DNA from: a virus
Length of the DNA stretch: 35,880 nt
Reading direction: 5' to 3' (one strand)
IMG/VR virus record: IMGVR_UViG_3300027793_003021
Span: 1-35,880 of that record
The notes under the pieces were generated by a model. That model made no database searches, was not told where the DNA came from, and saw only the letters and a program-made list of their open reading frames with translations. Shown here one piece after another: positions 1 to 8,073 of this stretch (positions are counted from its first letter, which is position 1; every line of letters begins with the position of its first letter). The position numbers were made by a program, and so were the translations under genes.

Positions 1-1760
1 GTGATTCTACCATAGAAACGGTTGTTAACCATTTTCTTAGCGTATCTAGTCATGATACCCTTGATAGGTGTGAAGTTGAATGGGTTATACATTGTTGGAG
101 TAAGTTGTAAAGGTACATATGGTGCGTAGATATAACCTGTGTCAAGTAAAGATGTTCCTTTGTGACCCAACAACACTTGGTTTGGTGGGAAGTAAGGATC
201 TCTATAAACTTGGTATCTACCAGCAAGAGTACCAACTCTTTCAATACCCATGTTGTATTGATCCTGCTCAGGAGCCGCGTTTGATACGTGGAAATACTCC
301 AAGTCATCAAAAATTGCACTGATTTCAGAAGATACAACGATCCAGTTAGCACCACCTCTTAGAGTTGATTTGTGGATCTGAGCTGAAATTTGGTTGATTG
401 CTGTGATAAGCGTTTGGTTCCAGTCCTTTTGTGTATAAGGTACTGCATTGTTACCCAATTGCTTCCATCCGTTGTAGTTCCATCTTAAGTTCCAAGCTGC
501 ACCTTTTCTAAGGTCTCTTAGGATCTCTCTATCAATTTCAGCTGCAACTTGCTCTGATAACAAAGCAGTTAATTCAGCTTCAGCATCGATGTTGTGGAAT
601 GCCGCAACGTCTTGAGCCAATTCAGGTGACCATTGAGCTCTTAGTTTTCTTTCAGTTACAGAAACTGTTACAGCCTGTAGATCGAAAGAAACCTCACCCA
701 ATCTGTCTTCGAATTCCATTTCTTTGTAAACTCTGTACTTACACTTGAATGCTTGGTTGTAATCTGTGTTCACTGTTGTAGTGTATCCAGAATAACCATC
801 AAGTGAAGAAGATGTTACTTCACAAGGAACTTGAAGATCAGCTTCAAGATAAATTACACCGTTAGCATCACAAACGTTGTTGTATGAACCACCATTACCT
901 GTAGAAGGGAATGTTGTGTTTGACTGACCGCCATACTGTACAATACCTTTACCGTAAACCTGTGTTACAACTCTGAATAATACAGGTGAAGATACACCTG
1001 AGAATCCGTTTGCAGTTGCGTTAGTGATTGGAAGAACTTGTAAAGAAGCTAAGAAAGCTTCAGTATCTTGTTCGTTACCATCTGGTCCGATCAATTGACC
1101 TTGACCTGCACTTTGGAAACCAGAAAGTGCCATGATTACTTTTCTATAAGTACCAGCTGCGTATCCTGATTGGATAAGTGCGTTTCCTGCTGCATCCCAT
1201 ACTTGCGTTGAAGCTGTGTATGTCATTGCAGAGAATGTACCTTTAGAATAGTCGAATAGACCTGGAGGATCCAAATCTGGTTCGTTACCTTCATAGAAAA
1301 GATCGTAAAGATCTTTGTCATTTTGGTTGTAACCCGCATTTTGTGAAGCTGGTCCGTTAGGTGCTCCAAAAGGTGCGTAGTGATCACCACCATCTTGTGG
1401 TAATAATTCATTCGGAGACTGATATCTCTGAATGTGAGGTACGAAGTAGAACAACTTACCGATTGGTAGGTTCATAGCTTGTACTGAAACGATATCATTA
1501 GCAAGAAGTTTAGAGAAAACTCTTCTAACGATTGGGAAAACTACAGTTTCGAAAGAACCTGATGAGTCAGTTGTTGCAGCCTCATTGATCAAATATGATG
1601 CTTGGTTTTCGAAAAGCTGAGCAATGTTTTCCTTTGCGTGACCTTTAAGACCCTCTAAGAATCCTAATTTGTCCCATTTGTTGATAGTATCTTCCTTGAT
1701 AACTTTAAGGTGCTTAAGACCAATGTTACCAACGAGACCTGATTCTAATAATGCTCCCAT
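1..1760 (-). CDS. Major capsid protein, T4 gp23-like (C-terminus beyond window)
   Basis: Translating the minus strand from the ATG at 1758-1760 gives 586 residues with no stop, so the gene runs off the left edge. It begins MGALLESGLVGN. Segments resemble T4 gp23: a stretch like KLLANDIVSVQAMNLPIGK, then ILRDLRKGAAW, FDDLEYFHVS, and RDPYFPPNQVLLGHKG near the visible end. An N-terminal region of about 60 residues ends in LINE/AATT, which fits the I/L-x-E/A site used by T4-type prohead proteases, so mature capsid protein probably starts at Ala61. The scaffold gene lies 29 nt upstream and the order scaffold then capsid matches T4 genes 22-23. No Shine-Dalgarno sequence is present; the leader is A/T-rich. 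The gp23 family call is confident. The cleavage site is inference. Confidence 0.93.
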   Translation of the reverse strand, partial: MGALLESGLVGNIGLKHLKVIKEDTINKWDKLGFLEGLKGHAKENIAQLFENQASYLINEAATTDSSGSFETVVFPIVRRVFSKLLANDIVSVQAMNLPIGKLFYFVPHIQRYQSPNELLPQDGGDHYAPFGAPNGPASQNAGYNQNDKDLYDLFYEGNEPDLDPPGLFDYSKGTFSAMTYTASTQVWDAAGNALIQSGYAAGTYRKVIMALSGFQSAGQGQLIGPDGNEQDTEAFLASLQVLPITNATANGFSGVSSPVLFRVVTQVYGKGIVQYGGQSNTTFPSTGNGGSYNNVCDANGVIYLEADLQVPCEVTSSSLDGYSGYTTTVNTDYNQAFKCKYRVYKEMEFEDRLGEVSFDLQAVTVSVTERKLRAQWSPELAQDVAAFHNIDAEAELTALLSEQVAAEIDREILRDLRKGAAWNLRWNYNGWKQLGNNAVPYTQKDWNQTLITAINQISAQIHKSTLRGGANWIVVSSEISAIFDDLEYFHVSNAAPEQDQYNMGIERVGTLAGRYQVYRDPYFPPNQVLLGHKGTSLLDTGYIYAPYVPLQLTPTMYNPFNFTPIKGIMTRYAKKMVNNRFYGRI

Positions 1761-1789
1761 TTTTATTTGTTTTTGTTTTTAATTTTTTA

Positions 1790-3370
1790 TTATCCGATCT
1801 TACTCATCAAATCCTTAATTCTTAAGAACTGAGGTGCTTCGTAAGTCTTATTTTCTATCAGATTAGTTGCTGATCCTGTTGATACAACCTTTTCAATTTT
1901 TCCAACAGATTCGTTGATTGATTTAGAAGGTGCACTGTCAGTGTTTGACAACTCATCTTTTAGAGTTTTGTATAGATTTTTAGATTCTTTCAAAGATTCA
2001 ACACTATCAAATCTTCTAAGGATGTTAATTTTTTCCTTTTTAGTTGTAGCGTGTTCTGTGAACAATCTTGTAGCGTATGCTAAATTTGAATTGAAGATTG
2101 CAACTTCATTTAATTTAGATCTGAAAATGTTAAGTGCTTTTCTGTACTCTTCATTCTTTTCTCTTAGTTGTTTTACTTCGATTTCAAGTGCTTCAAATGT
2201 TAGATTTCTGTTGTCTGTTATTGCTTTTCTAAGACCTCTAGATCCGTCTTTAGAACCAAACCCGTAAGTACGAGCCGCTTCTTTAGCTTCAACTTTCTTC
2301 TTAGCTTTAACAACTTTAGTCTTTCCATCAGTATTTTCACCTTCTTTGTACTCAAACTTAGGTTTACCCATACCAACGCCTTTTGTTCCTTGCTTCATTT
2401 TTTTAGGTGACTTGTATTCAGTTTCACCATCATATTTGAAGTTAGGTTTTCCGATGCCCTTACCTACTGGTTTTACGGTCATCTTAGCCTCTTTTACTCC
2501 GACCTTTTTGTGATCGTAAGATTCTTCTAAACCATCCATGTCTTCTTCCATGTCTTCGTGCATTTCGTCTTCCATATCTGAGTCCATGCCCTCTTCCATT
2601 TCCATAGCCATTTCAGGATCTATGTCGTCCTGTTCGTCCAACTCATCAACTTCAGCTCCCTCTTCCATTTCCTCGATATCATCATCTTCATCGAGACTGA
2701 TTTCATAAACGATTTCGTCAACTTCTTCTTCGTCATCTTCCTCTTCTTCTTCGTCATCTTCCTCTTCTTCAAGAGAATGATCACCGTCAAAAAGTTTGCT
2801 AACGATCATGTCGATTTTCTCGTCGTCCATGTCTGAGGTTTCGTCAGATCCCATGTCCATAGGATTACCCTCTTCATCGAGAGTTTCATCAAAAGATGCC
2901 ATATCCATGTCCTCTTCTAATGATTCTCCTAACTTAACAAGATATTCTGCATCCTGATTGTTATCAGTGATATGAATATCATCACCGTCTTTTTTCACGA
3001 TGATTCCATCTTCTTCGCCCATTGCTTTAAAAATTTTAAGAATTTCTTCGTCCGATGCGCCTGTTAAGTCGATAGGACTTTCAGAATCCATGTCCATGTC
3101 CATATCAATGTCCATATCCATGCCTTCTTCGTTATCAACATCCATTTCCATTTCATCTTCTTCAGGTGAAACTTCTACGTCTGTATCTATTTCTGAATCT
3201 AAGTCAACCTCTTCCTCATCATCTTGTTCTGAGAGAGATTCTTTTACCAGTTGTCCGATTTCTTCTTTCATTGTAGAACGAAGTATTCCTTTTGCATTTT
3301 CGGCGATTGCTTGTTCAACATTTTTCATTTGAATCAACGCCTCTTCAACAATTGATTTATTTTCTTGCAT
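1790..3370 (-). CDS. Acidic prohead scaffold/core protein (positional T4 gp22 counterpart)
   Basis: A 526-residue protein with extremely acidic residues 45-290, including Asp/Glu runs and a Met-Asp tandem stretch near residues 84-96. A basic middle part (about 295-375) holds two imperfect copies of a G-[IM]-G-K-P-[NK]-F-[KE]-Y motif. The C-terminal 150 residues look helical or coiled-coil. It sits between the prohead protease and the capsid gene, where T4 has gp22, the main core protein. No clear sequence similarity to gp22 can be claimed by eye and it is about twice the length of T4 gp22. Function is inferred from position, acidity and helical character. The ATG at 3368-3370 follows a TATTTATA box. 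Confidence 0.62.
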   Translation of the reverse strand: MQENKSIVEEALIQMKNVEQAIAENAKGILRSTMKEEIGQLVKESLSEQDDEEEVDLDSEIDTDVEVSPEEDEMEMDVDNEEGMDMDIDMDMDMDSESPIDLTGASDEEILKIFKAMGEEDGIIVKKDGDDIHITDNNQDAEYLVKLGESLEEDMDMASFDETLDEEGNPMDMGSDETSDMDDEKIDMIVSKLFDGDHSLEEEEDDEEEEEDDEEEVDEIVYEISLDEDDDIEEMEEGAEVDELDEQDDIDPEMAMEMEEGMDSDMEDEMHEDMEEDMDGLEESYDHKKVGVKEAKMTVKPVGKGIGKPNFKYDGETEYKSPKKMKQGTKGVGMGKPKFEYKEGENTDGKTKVVKAKKKVEAKEAARTYGFGSKDGSRGLRKAITDNRNLTFEALEIEVKQLREKNEEYRKALNIFRSKLNEVAIFNSNLAYATRLFTEHATTKKEKINILRRFDSVESLKESKNLYKTLKDELSNTDSAPSKSINESVGKIEKVVSTGSATNLIENKTYEAPQFLRIKDLMSKIG

Positions 3371-3393
3371 AATAAATTGTTATTATTTTAACT

Positions 3394-3401
3394 TATAAAT
3401 A
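3394..3401 (-). promoter_or_regulatory. TATTTATA box upstream of scaffold gene
   Basis: TATTTATA in gene orientation, 23 nt before the scaffold ATG. One of 14 such boxes in the window. A -10-like promoter role is inferred from position only. Confidence 0.45.
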
Positions 3402-3421
3402 GTGTCTAAATCGAAAAAAAT

Positions 3422-3736
3422 TTAGGCTGTAGCTAATATTATTGAAGTTTTTCCGAATGTAACCAACGTAGCTGTTGGGTAGTTTGTCGTGATCCAAGAC
3501 AAAACGTTAGATGAAGTAGTATCAAAAATTAGAAATCTCTCTGTAGTTCCTTCGTCATTTAGGTTAATGTTGAAACCACCACCTGTGTTATCATTAACAA
3601 CAACAGAGGCCGCATTGTAAACAGCAACATTATATTCAGTAAGTCCTAATGAATTGGCAAGTGTAATCCCATCTTGGATGGTTCCGCCCTGTATCAATCT
3701 TCCATTACCTGATGGAGTACTAAGTAGGATATTCAT
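3422..3736 (-). CDS. Small virion-module protein of unknown function
   Basis: A 104-residue protein starting MNILLSTPSGNG. It is rich in Asn, Thr, Gly and beta-branched residues and has almost no charge, which fits a compact beta-rich structural or decoration protein rather than a regulator. There is no signal peptide and no membrane segment. It lies between the DUF4494-like gene and the scaffold gene, within the block expected to hold head genes. I do not recognise the family. A TATTTATA box 12 nt upstream of the ATG and a hairpin terminator just before it suggest that it starts its own transcript. Confidence 0.65.
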   Translation of the reverse strand: MNILLSTPSGNGRLIQGGTIQDGITLANSLGLTEYNVAVYNAASVVVNDNTGGGFNINLNDEGTTERFLIFDTTSSNVLSWITTNYPTATLVTFGKTSIILATA

Positions 3737-3748
3737 AATTTTTTATTT

Positions 3749-3756
3749 TATAAATA
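3749..3756 (-). promoter_or_regulatory. TATTTATA box upstream of 104-residue gene
   Basis: TATTTATA in gene orientation, 12 nt before the ATG at 3736, directly downstream of the terminator-like hairpin at 3766-3790. Confidence 0.45.
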
Positions 3757-3765
3757 TCCTCAAAA

Positions 3766-3790
3766 TAAAAAAAGTGGTATAAAACCACTT
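3766..3790 (-). terminator. Hairpin terminator after DUF4494-like gene
   Basis: On the minus strand AAAGTGGT pairs with ACCACTTT across a short loop, followed by a run of T. It abuts the stop codon of the 69-residue gene, so it likely ends the protease/DUF4494 transcript. Confidence 0.7.
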
Positions 3791-4000
3791 TTAATCAATT
3801 ACTTCGTCAATCTTACTTTCTGATACAGAAGTTATTCTCCAATCATTAGAGAACCCCTCATATCGTTTGGTAACTTTTGCTTCAACATCAGTTACTGAAA
3901 ATCCTTTAACGAGTTTTTCTTCTTTAATTTTTTTGATTTTACCTGTGTTTTCATCAGGAAGATCATAAGTAATTTTTGCTACAAAAAATTTTTCGTCCAT
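3791..4000 (-). CDS. DUF4494-like small protein
   Basis: A 69-residue protein with the pattern FFVAKITYDL...KIKKIKEEKLVKGFSVTDVEAKVTK. This resembles DUF4494 proteins of Bacteroidota and their phages (W/F-F-x-x-K-I-x-Y ... K-x-x-E-x-x-L-V-x-x-x-S-x-T-E-A-E-A). The molecular role of that family is unknown. It lies 9 nt downstream of the prohead protease gene on the same strand, so the two are probably cotranscribed. The family assignment is by eye from pattern only. Confidence 0.6.
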   Translation of the reverse strand: MDEKFFVAKITYDLPDENTGKIKKIKEEKLVKGFSVTDVEAKVTKRYEGFSNDWRITSVSESKIDEVID

Positions 4001-4009
4001 AGTTTTTAA

Positions 4010-4723
4010 TTATCTTCCCAAATAATCGGTAAGTTTTTTCATTAAATCAATAGACTTGTTTCCAGCCGAACTTAACCCAACGATTTTTTCTTCTTCCAAG
4101 TTTTCCTCATATTTCATTCTGTCCTCAGCATTTGGGAAAAGGTATGCACCTGGTGTTGAAGGTGAAGAAACCAAATCGAAACAAATCAACTCGAAATCAT
4201 CTTGTACTTCATTTCTCTCACCGATTTTCTTGAGGGATCCTACTCCTCTTGAAGATACTCCCATCGTTACTCCTTGTCTCATTAGGTTCGCCGCAATATC
4301 ACCCTTTGTTGAGACAATACCGCTTTCATGAAATCCTGGCGATGTCAATAATTTTAATTTACCCATCAAAACATTTCCTTCCCACCAAATATCTGTGATC
4401 AAATGAGATACTCTATCAAGGTCAATGAGAGAGGATTCGGGGTGGTTTAATTCAGATGTAGAAAGACCTTTTTGGATTGTCTTTTTATATTTTTCCGCTT
4501 CTCTTTTAAGAATGTTTTCAGGATAAAATCTTCCGTTTCTATTAGGGGTGTTGAATTTTTGTAAAACTGCAAAAAATTCAAATGGTTTCTTATAGTCTCT
4601 TTCTTGAGCTTCTTTCAAAATTGATTCATTCAATTTATCAAGTGGAGAAAGATATCCCGCATCTTCTTCGATAAGGATACCTTTACCTATTTCGTGTGGA
4701 CCAAGTATTTTATATTGTTTCAT
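4010..4723 (-). CDS. Prohead maturation protease, T4 gp21-like
   Basis: A serine protease of the herpesvirus-assemblin/T4 gp21 fold that cuts scaffold, capsid and internal head proteins before DNA packaging. From the ATG at 4723 the protein has 237 residues; the frame also extends one codon up to a TTG at 4726, but the ATG is the better start. Family features: FFAVLQKFNTPNRNGRFYP near the N-terminus, the catalytic His in SELNHPE (about His94), the Ser in MGVSSRGVG (about Ser157/158) and a following FDLVSSPSTPGA segment. The length fits T4 gp21 (212 residues). It lies between a possible core gene and the scaffold gene, as in T4. A TATTTATA box is 12 nt upstream. Confidence 0.92.
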   Translation of the reverse strand: MKQYKILGPHEIGKGILIEEDAGYLSPLDKLNESILKEAQERDYKKPFEFFAVLQKFNTPNRNGRFYPENILKREAEKYKKTIQKGLSTSELNHPESSLIDLDRVSHLITDIWWEGNVLMGKLKLLTSPGFHESGIVSTKGDIAANLMRQGVTMGVSSRGVGSLKKIGERNEVQDDFELICFDLVSSPSTPGAYLFPNAEDRMKYEENLEEEKIVGLSSAGNKSIDLMKKLTDYLGR

Positions 4724-4734
4724 CAAAACTTTTT

Positions 4735-5199
4735 CTATAAATATACTTCTGACTTTGATTTTGTTGGATTTCCATTTTTAGTGAGGGTAAAATCAAAATA
4801 ATTGTTTTTCTTGAAATTTTCGGAGTTGATTGCAGAAACTAATTTTTTAATTGAGTCTCGTACTACATTTGATTTAAAGTCTAATTCTTGGGATGTGAAA
4901 AGATTAATTTCCAAGTTCAAAAAGGATTTCTTTCCAAAGACTATACCTGACGTTCTGAGATCCAAATCAACGATTGACTTATCCTCGAATATTTGTCTGT
5001 CTAATTGATAATAAATGGTGTGTTTGATTTCACGACTAAAATTACATACAATTCTATTCCAGTTCTCGGAGATAATTTTAGGGTTTACCCATGATTGTAT
5101 GTTAATGTAAATTGATTTTAAATTTTTGGAATCTACTGTTCCATAATTTACTTTGAGAGATTCGAAGTTATTTATTTTTGAGGTTTTTCCTTTCTTCAT
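4735..5199 (-). CDS. Unknown protein in head module
   Basis: A 154-residue protein starting MKKGKTSKINNFESLKVNYG. It is rich in Asn, Lys, Ser and Ile with alternating hydrophobic strands, and has no signal peptide or membrane helix. I do not recognise it. It is on the same strand as the protease, 11 nt upstream of it, and faces the bS21 gene across a 91-nt divergent spacer. Its place between the core-type gene and gp21 would suit a minor head or assembly protein, but nothing in the sequence proves this. Confidence 0.6.
   Translation of the reverse strand: MKKGKTSKINNFESLKVNYGTVDSKNLKSIYINIQSWVNPKIISENWNRIVCNFSREIKHTIYYQLDRQIFEDKSIVDLDLRTSGIVFGKKSFLNLEINLFTSQELDFKSNVVRDSIKKLVSAINSENFKKNNYFDFTLTKNGNPTKSKSEVYL
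4736..4743 (-). promoter_or_regulatory. TATTTATA box upstream of prohead protease
   Basis: TATTTATA in gene orientation, 12 nt before the ATG at 4723. It overlaps the end of the upstream gene. Confidence 0.45.
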
Positions 5200-5256
5200 T
5201 TTGTTTCATATACAATAGTTTATTTGTTTTTAAAATATTATGAAAAAGGAATATAA

Positions 5257-5270
5257 TTGTCAAAATTGAC
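5257..5270. promoter_or_regulatory. Inverted repeat GTCAA/TTGAC in the bS21 divergent spacer
   Basis: GTCAA-AA-TTGAC at 5259-5270 lies 20 nt before the bS21 ATG, inside the only divergent promoter region of the virion block. It is a possible operator. Related TTGTCA/TGACA palindromes precede clpC, the DoxX gene and the 28278 gene. Confidence 0.3.
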
Positions 5271-5290
5271 TTTTCGAAATATATGTTATT

Positions 5291-5476
5291 ATGTTAATTA
5301 TTGAAATCGGAAAAAACGAAAACATTGAAAGAGCACTTAAGACCTTGAAATCTAAGGTGATGAAGACTAAGCAACAAAAAACACTTTTCGAAAGAAAAGA
5401 GTATGTTAAACCTTCAGTCAAAAAAAGGACTCAAAAGCTTAAAGCTATTTATACACAACAGAAGATAGGAAATTAA
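5291..5476 (+). CDS. rpsU: Phage-encoded ribosomal protein bS21
   Basis: A 61-residue basic protein with the full-length bS21 pattern: MLIIEIGKNENIERALKTLK at the start, then KPSVKKRTQKLKAIYTQQ. This matches Bacteroidota bS21 in length and in the KPSVKRR-x-x-x-KAIY-x-Q core. bS21 binds the 30S platform next to the 3' end of 16S rRNA. In Bacteroidota it helps cover the anti-Shine-Dalgarno sequence, and a conserved Tyr near position 54 takes part; Tyr54 is present here. It is the only plus-strand gene among the head genes. Its stop overlaps the stop of the convergent 232-residue gene by two bases. No Shine-Dalgarno sequence lies close to the ATG. Phage bS21 genes are known in other large phages and probably alter ribosome preference. 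Confidence 0.9.
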   Translation: MLIIEIGKNENIERALKTLKSKVMKTKQQKTLFERKEYVKPSVKKRTQKLKAIYTQQKIGN

Positions 5477-6171
5477 ATAGATTTTTCTAACGAGCTGATT
5501 CTTACAAAATTCATTTGATTGAACTCTTCGTTTTTCAATCTATCAATCGTTTCAGATATTTTGGTTTTCAACTCAAACTCGTTTTCACCTTCCAAAATAG
5601 TTTGCAATTTATTAATTGCACTTTCTTTGATTGTACCAAACTCTTTTTCCAAATCATTCTGATCAGATTTGATTACTTTGAAGAAATCTTTTTTTGTTGA
5701 CTCATCCATAGTCTCAATGTAATTCTTCAGGGTTTGATTTGCAACTGAAACCATCGATGTCAAAGGTAGGTTAATCGATTCTTTCAATGAGTTAGGAGAT
5801 TTAGTTAAATTGGAAATAAGATTGTTTTTAGCAGAAACTCTCTCTGATATATTCAAATTTTTGGTGTAAACTAATGTATCCAAATCTTTGTATTTGTTTT
5901 CAATCTTTTTAGATGTGAATTTTGGCAACTTAGCATTTTCCAATACAGATCTAATAAGAGAGATACCTTCTTCCAAGTACTCCTTAGCTTCTTTTTCGGA
6001 CAAAGATTTTTCTGAATTCAAATCATCGTATAGGGAATACAATTTAGACAATGACTTGTTAGTCAAGATATTTGTGTGAAACTCTTTCATCACACTTTTG
6101 AAATTTTTGGAATCTTTATAAGATTCTATCAAGCTTTCTTCAATTATGGATTTTACTTCTCCGAAGGTCAT
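5473..6171 (-). CDS. Helical protein, possible prohead core component (gp67/68 position)
   Basis: A 232-residue, almost entirely charged and helical protein starting MTFGEVKSIIEESLIES. Lys/Glu-rich heptad-like stretches run through residues 20-110 and 130-225. It lacks membrane segments and known motifs. It sits between portal and prohead protease, where T4 has the small core genes 67 and 68, so a core or internal head role is plausible. No sequence match to gp67 or gp68 is claimed. It starts 23 nt after the portal stop with a TATTTATA box in between, and its 3' end meets the bS21 stop tail-to-tail. Confidence 0.65.
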   Translation of the reverse strand: MTFGEVKSIIEESLIESYKDSKNFKSVMKEFHTNILTNKSLSKLYSLYDDLNSEKSLSEKEAKEYLEEGISLIRSVLENAKLPKFTSKKIENKYKDLDTLVYTKNLNISERVSAKNNLISNLTKSPNSLKESINLPLTSMVSVANQTLKNYIETMDESTKKDFFKVIKSDQNDLEKEFGTIKESAINKLQTILEGENEFELKTKISETIDRLKNEEFNQMNFVRISSLEKSI

Positions 6172-6186
6172 GGAACAATATTTTTT

Positions 6187-6194
6187 TATAAATA
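6187..6194 (-). promoter_or_regulatory. TATTTATA box between portal and core-type gene
   Basis: TATTTATA in gene orientation, 15 nt before the ATG at 6171 and immediately after the portal stop codon. Confidence 0.45.
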
Positions 6195-8036
6195 TTAGGA
6201 GTTTAGTAAGTTGTCTAACTCTTTTTCAATTTCTCCTAAATATTGTTGACCATGGCTCAAATCTAAGATTGTTCTACCCTTAATCATATCTGAGTCTAGC
6301 AAAATATTCATGTTGTCGAAACGTGATTCTGGTACTGTTCCACCCGCAGCTTCTCCCTCAGGTGCTGCCTCAGGAGCGGCCACCTCTTCACCCGGTAAAG
6401 CTCCACCTGTTTCAGCAGGTAAGGCCCCTAAAGCAGGTTCAGAAACTTCTCCACTAGGTGTTGCTCCTGCAGTTGCTGTAGATCCTGTTGTAGAACCATA
6501 TAGTTTGTCAATATTGTCAAATATACCTGTTTTTTGGATTACGGCTGGAGTATTCTTCAATTCTTCACCTACCGCTTTTTCTATTCTTTGTTGTTGTAAA
6601 TCCAATTTGATTTCCTCATCAGACATTCCGAGAATATGTTTTTTAGCCCATGTAGATGATACAGGTTGAATACCATTACCTGGATCCGCAACTGCATCTT
6701 TGTAAAGTAAAACTTTCTCTTTCCATACATCAATCTTTAAAAGGTCAGCTTGAGTAGATGGGTTTGTAAGACCTAAAGTGAAGTTTGCAATTTCTTCTTC
6801 AAATCCGTTGAGAAACAAATGTATAATTGCAATTTTGTTCAATTCTTGCAACATACTTTTTTGGATTCTATTAATAGTACGGGCAAAACGAATATCTTGT
6901 AATGACAAATTTTTTCCGTCTCCTACCACTTCTTCAAATCCCAAGAATGCTTTTGGAACACGTAATGCAGTTAGTAATTTCTTCTGAATATATTCAATAT
7001 CGGCAATCTCAGCTAAGTTTTGTGCACCTGGTAATGTATCAATTGGAGAAGGAGCTGCAGGGTCTCTCACGGGAACAAAGTAGTCCTGATCAACAGCCAT
7101 TTGGTTGAACCTCATGTCCACGTTACCCGTCTTTTGATCCAACACCTGATCTCTTTTGAACTTATTTGCTACACGTTGAACGTATGCTTCAACATCCTCG
7201 TCATTCATATTTCCAACGAACACTTTGAATATTCTTCTTTCAGGTGCTCTTGAAGTACGATAAATTAACATTGCGTCTTCAGATAACAATAATTGTTTCC
7301 AAATACGTCTTGCTTTTTCTAACATCGAGGTACCATATGGAAGTTTTCTGTCGTCACCCAGTAGTCTGAAATGTGCAATCTCCCAAGATTGGAACTCCAT
7401 GTTTTTGTTTTTCCACTTGAAGTGAAGGGCTCTTTGAGCTGTAGGGTCTTCCAAAGATTGTGCTCTTTTTTCGTGCATTCCTGCTTCAACTCTTTCGATT
7501 TCTATATTTGGTAATTGTTGTACACCAACAACTCCTTTTTCAGGATCCAATTTCAGATATACAAAATTGTCACCATATTTACACGTGTTTCTTGTCCACA
7601 TTGGTAAGTTTGTATTGATATCCAATGTGTTATTGAAAAGATCTGCTAATACACCCTTGATTCTTTTTGATTCAGAATAAATTTGTAGAATGAACCCGTC
7701 TTCGTTAGTAGTTGTTGATTCCTCAGCGTAGATATCTAACGCCGCAGATATTTCAGGAGTATACTCCATTGATTCATAGTCGTATACTGAAGCCAATCTT
7801 GTTGGTTCATAATATACTGCTTGAGAATACAAATTGTTTTCAACTTTTGCCCATTGATTAGATAAGTAAAAGGTTTGTTGGGCTTGAAGTTTTTCTTTTT
7901 CGTATTGGGCTTTGTCTTGAGTTTTTAAAAGAACCTCTTTGTCGAAATGAAAAGTAGGATAATCCTGATTAAGGAGCGCGTTAGGTCCAAATGCCGCAGA
8001 AAGTCGTTGCCATACCGTTAGATTCTTATTATCCAT
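6195..8036 (-). CDS. Portal vertex protein, T4 gp20-like
   Basis: A 613-residue portal subunit; twelve copies form the DNA entry ring and connector. It carries the T4-like signature: EISAALDIYAEESTT at about 95-108, a central segment with LLLSEDAMLIYRTSRAPERR and VGNM, then DIEYIQKKLLTALRVPKAFLGFEE and NLSLQDIRFARTI. The C-terminal part (from about 510) is an unusual Ala/Gly/Pro/Glu-rich linker followed by a short helical end, absent in T4 gp20 as far as I recall. It lies 37 nt downstream of the terminase gene, giving the packaging pair side by side. A TATTTATA box lies 28 nt upstream of the ATG. Confidence 0.95.
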   Translation of the reverse strand: MDNKNLTVWQRLSAAFGPNALLNQDYPTFHFDKEVLLKTQDKAQYEKEKLQAQQTFYLSNQWAKVENNLYSQAVYYEPTRLASVYDYESMEYTPEISAALDIYAEESTTTNEDGFILQIYSESKRIKGVLADLFNNTLDINTNLPMWTRNTCKYGDNFVYLKLDPEKGVVGVQQLPNIEIERVEAGMHEKRAQSLEDPTAQRALHFKWKNKNMEFQSWEIAHFRLLGDDRKLPYGTSMLEKARRIWKQLLLSEDAMLIYRTSRAPERRIFKVFVGNMNDEDVEAYVQRVANKFKRDQVLDQKTGNVDMRFNQMAVDQDYFVPVRDPAAPSPIDTLPGAQNLAEIADIEYIQKKLLTALRVPKAFLGFEEVVGDGKNLSLQDIRFARTINRIQKSMLQELNKIAIIHLFLNGFEEEIANFTLGLTNPSTQADLLKIDVWKEKVLLYKDAVADPGNGIQPVSSTWAKKHILGMSDEEIKLDLQQQRIEKAVGEELKNTPAVIQKTGIFDNIDKLYGSTTGSTATAGATPSGEVSEPALGALPAETGGALPGEEVAAPEAAPEGEAAGGTVPESRFDNMNILLDSDMIKGRTILDLSHGQQYLGEIEKELDNLLNS

Positions 8037-8064
8037 TTTACAATTTTACGTGTTACGTTGATAA

Positions 8065-8072
8065 TATAAATA
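8065..8072 (-). promoter_or_regulatory. TATTTATA box upstream of portal gene
   Basis: TATTTATA in gene orientation, 28 nt before the ATG at 8036 and directly after the terminase stop. Confidence 0.45.
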
Positions 8073-8073
8073 C

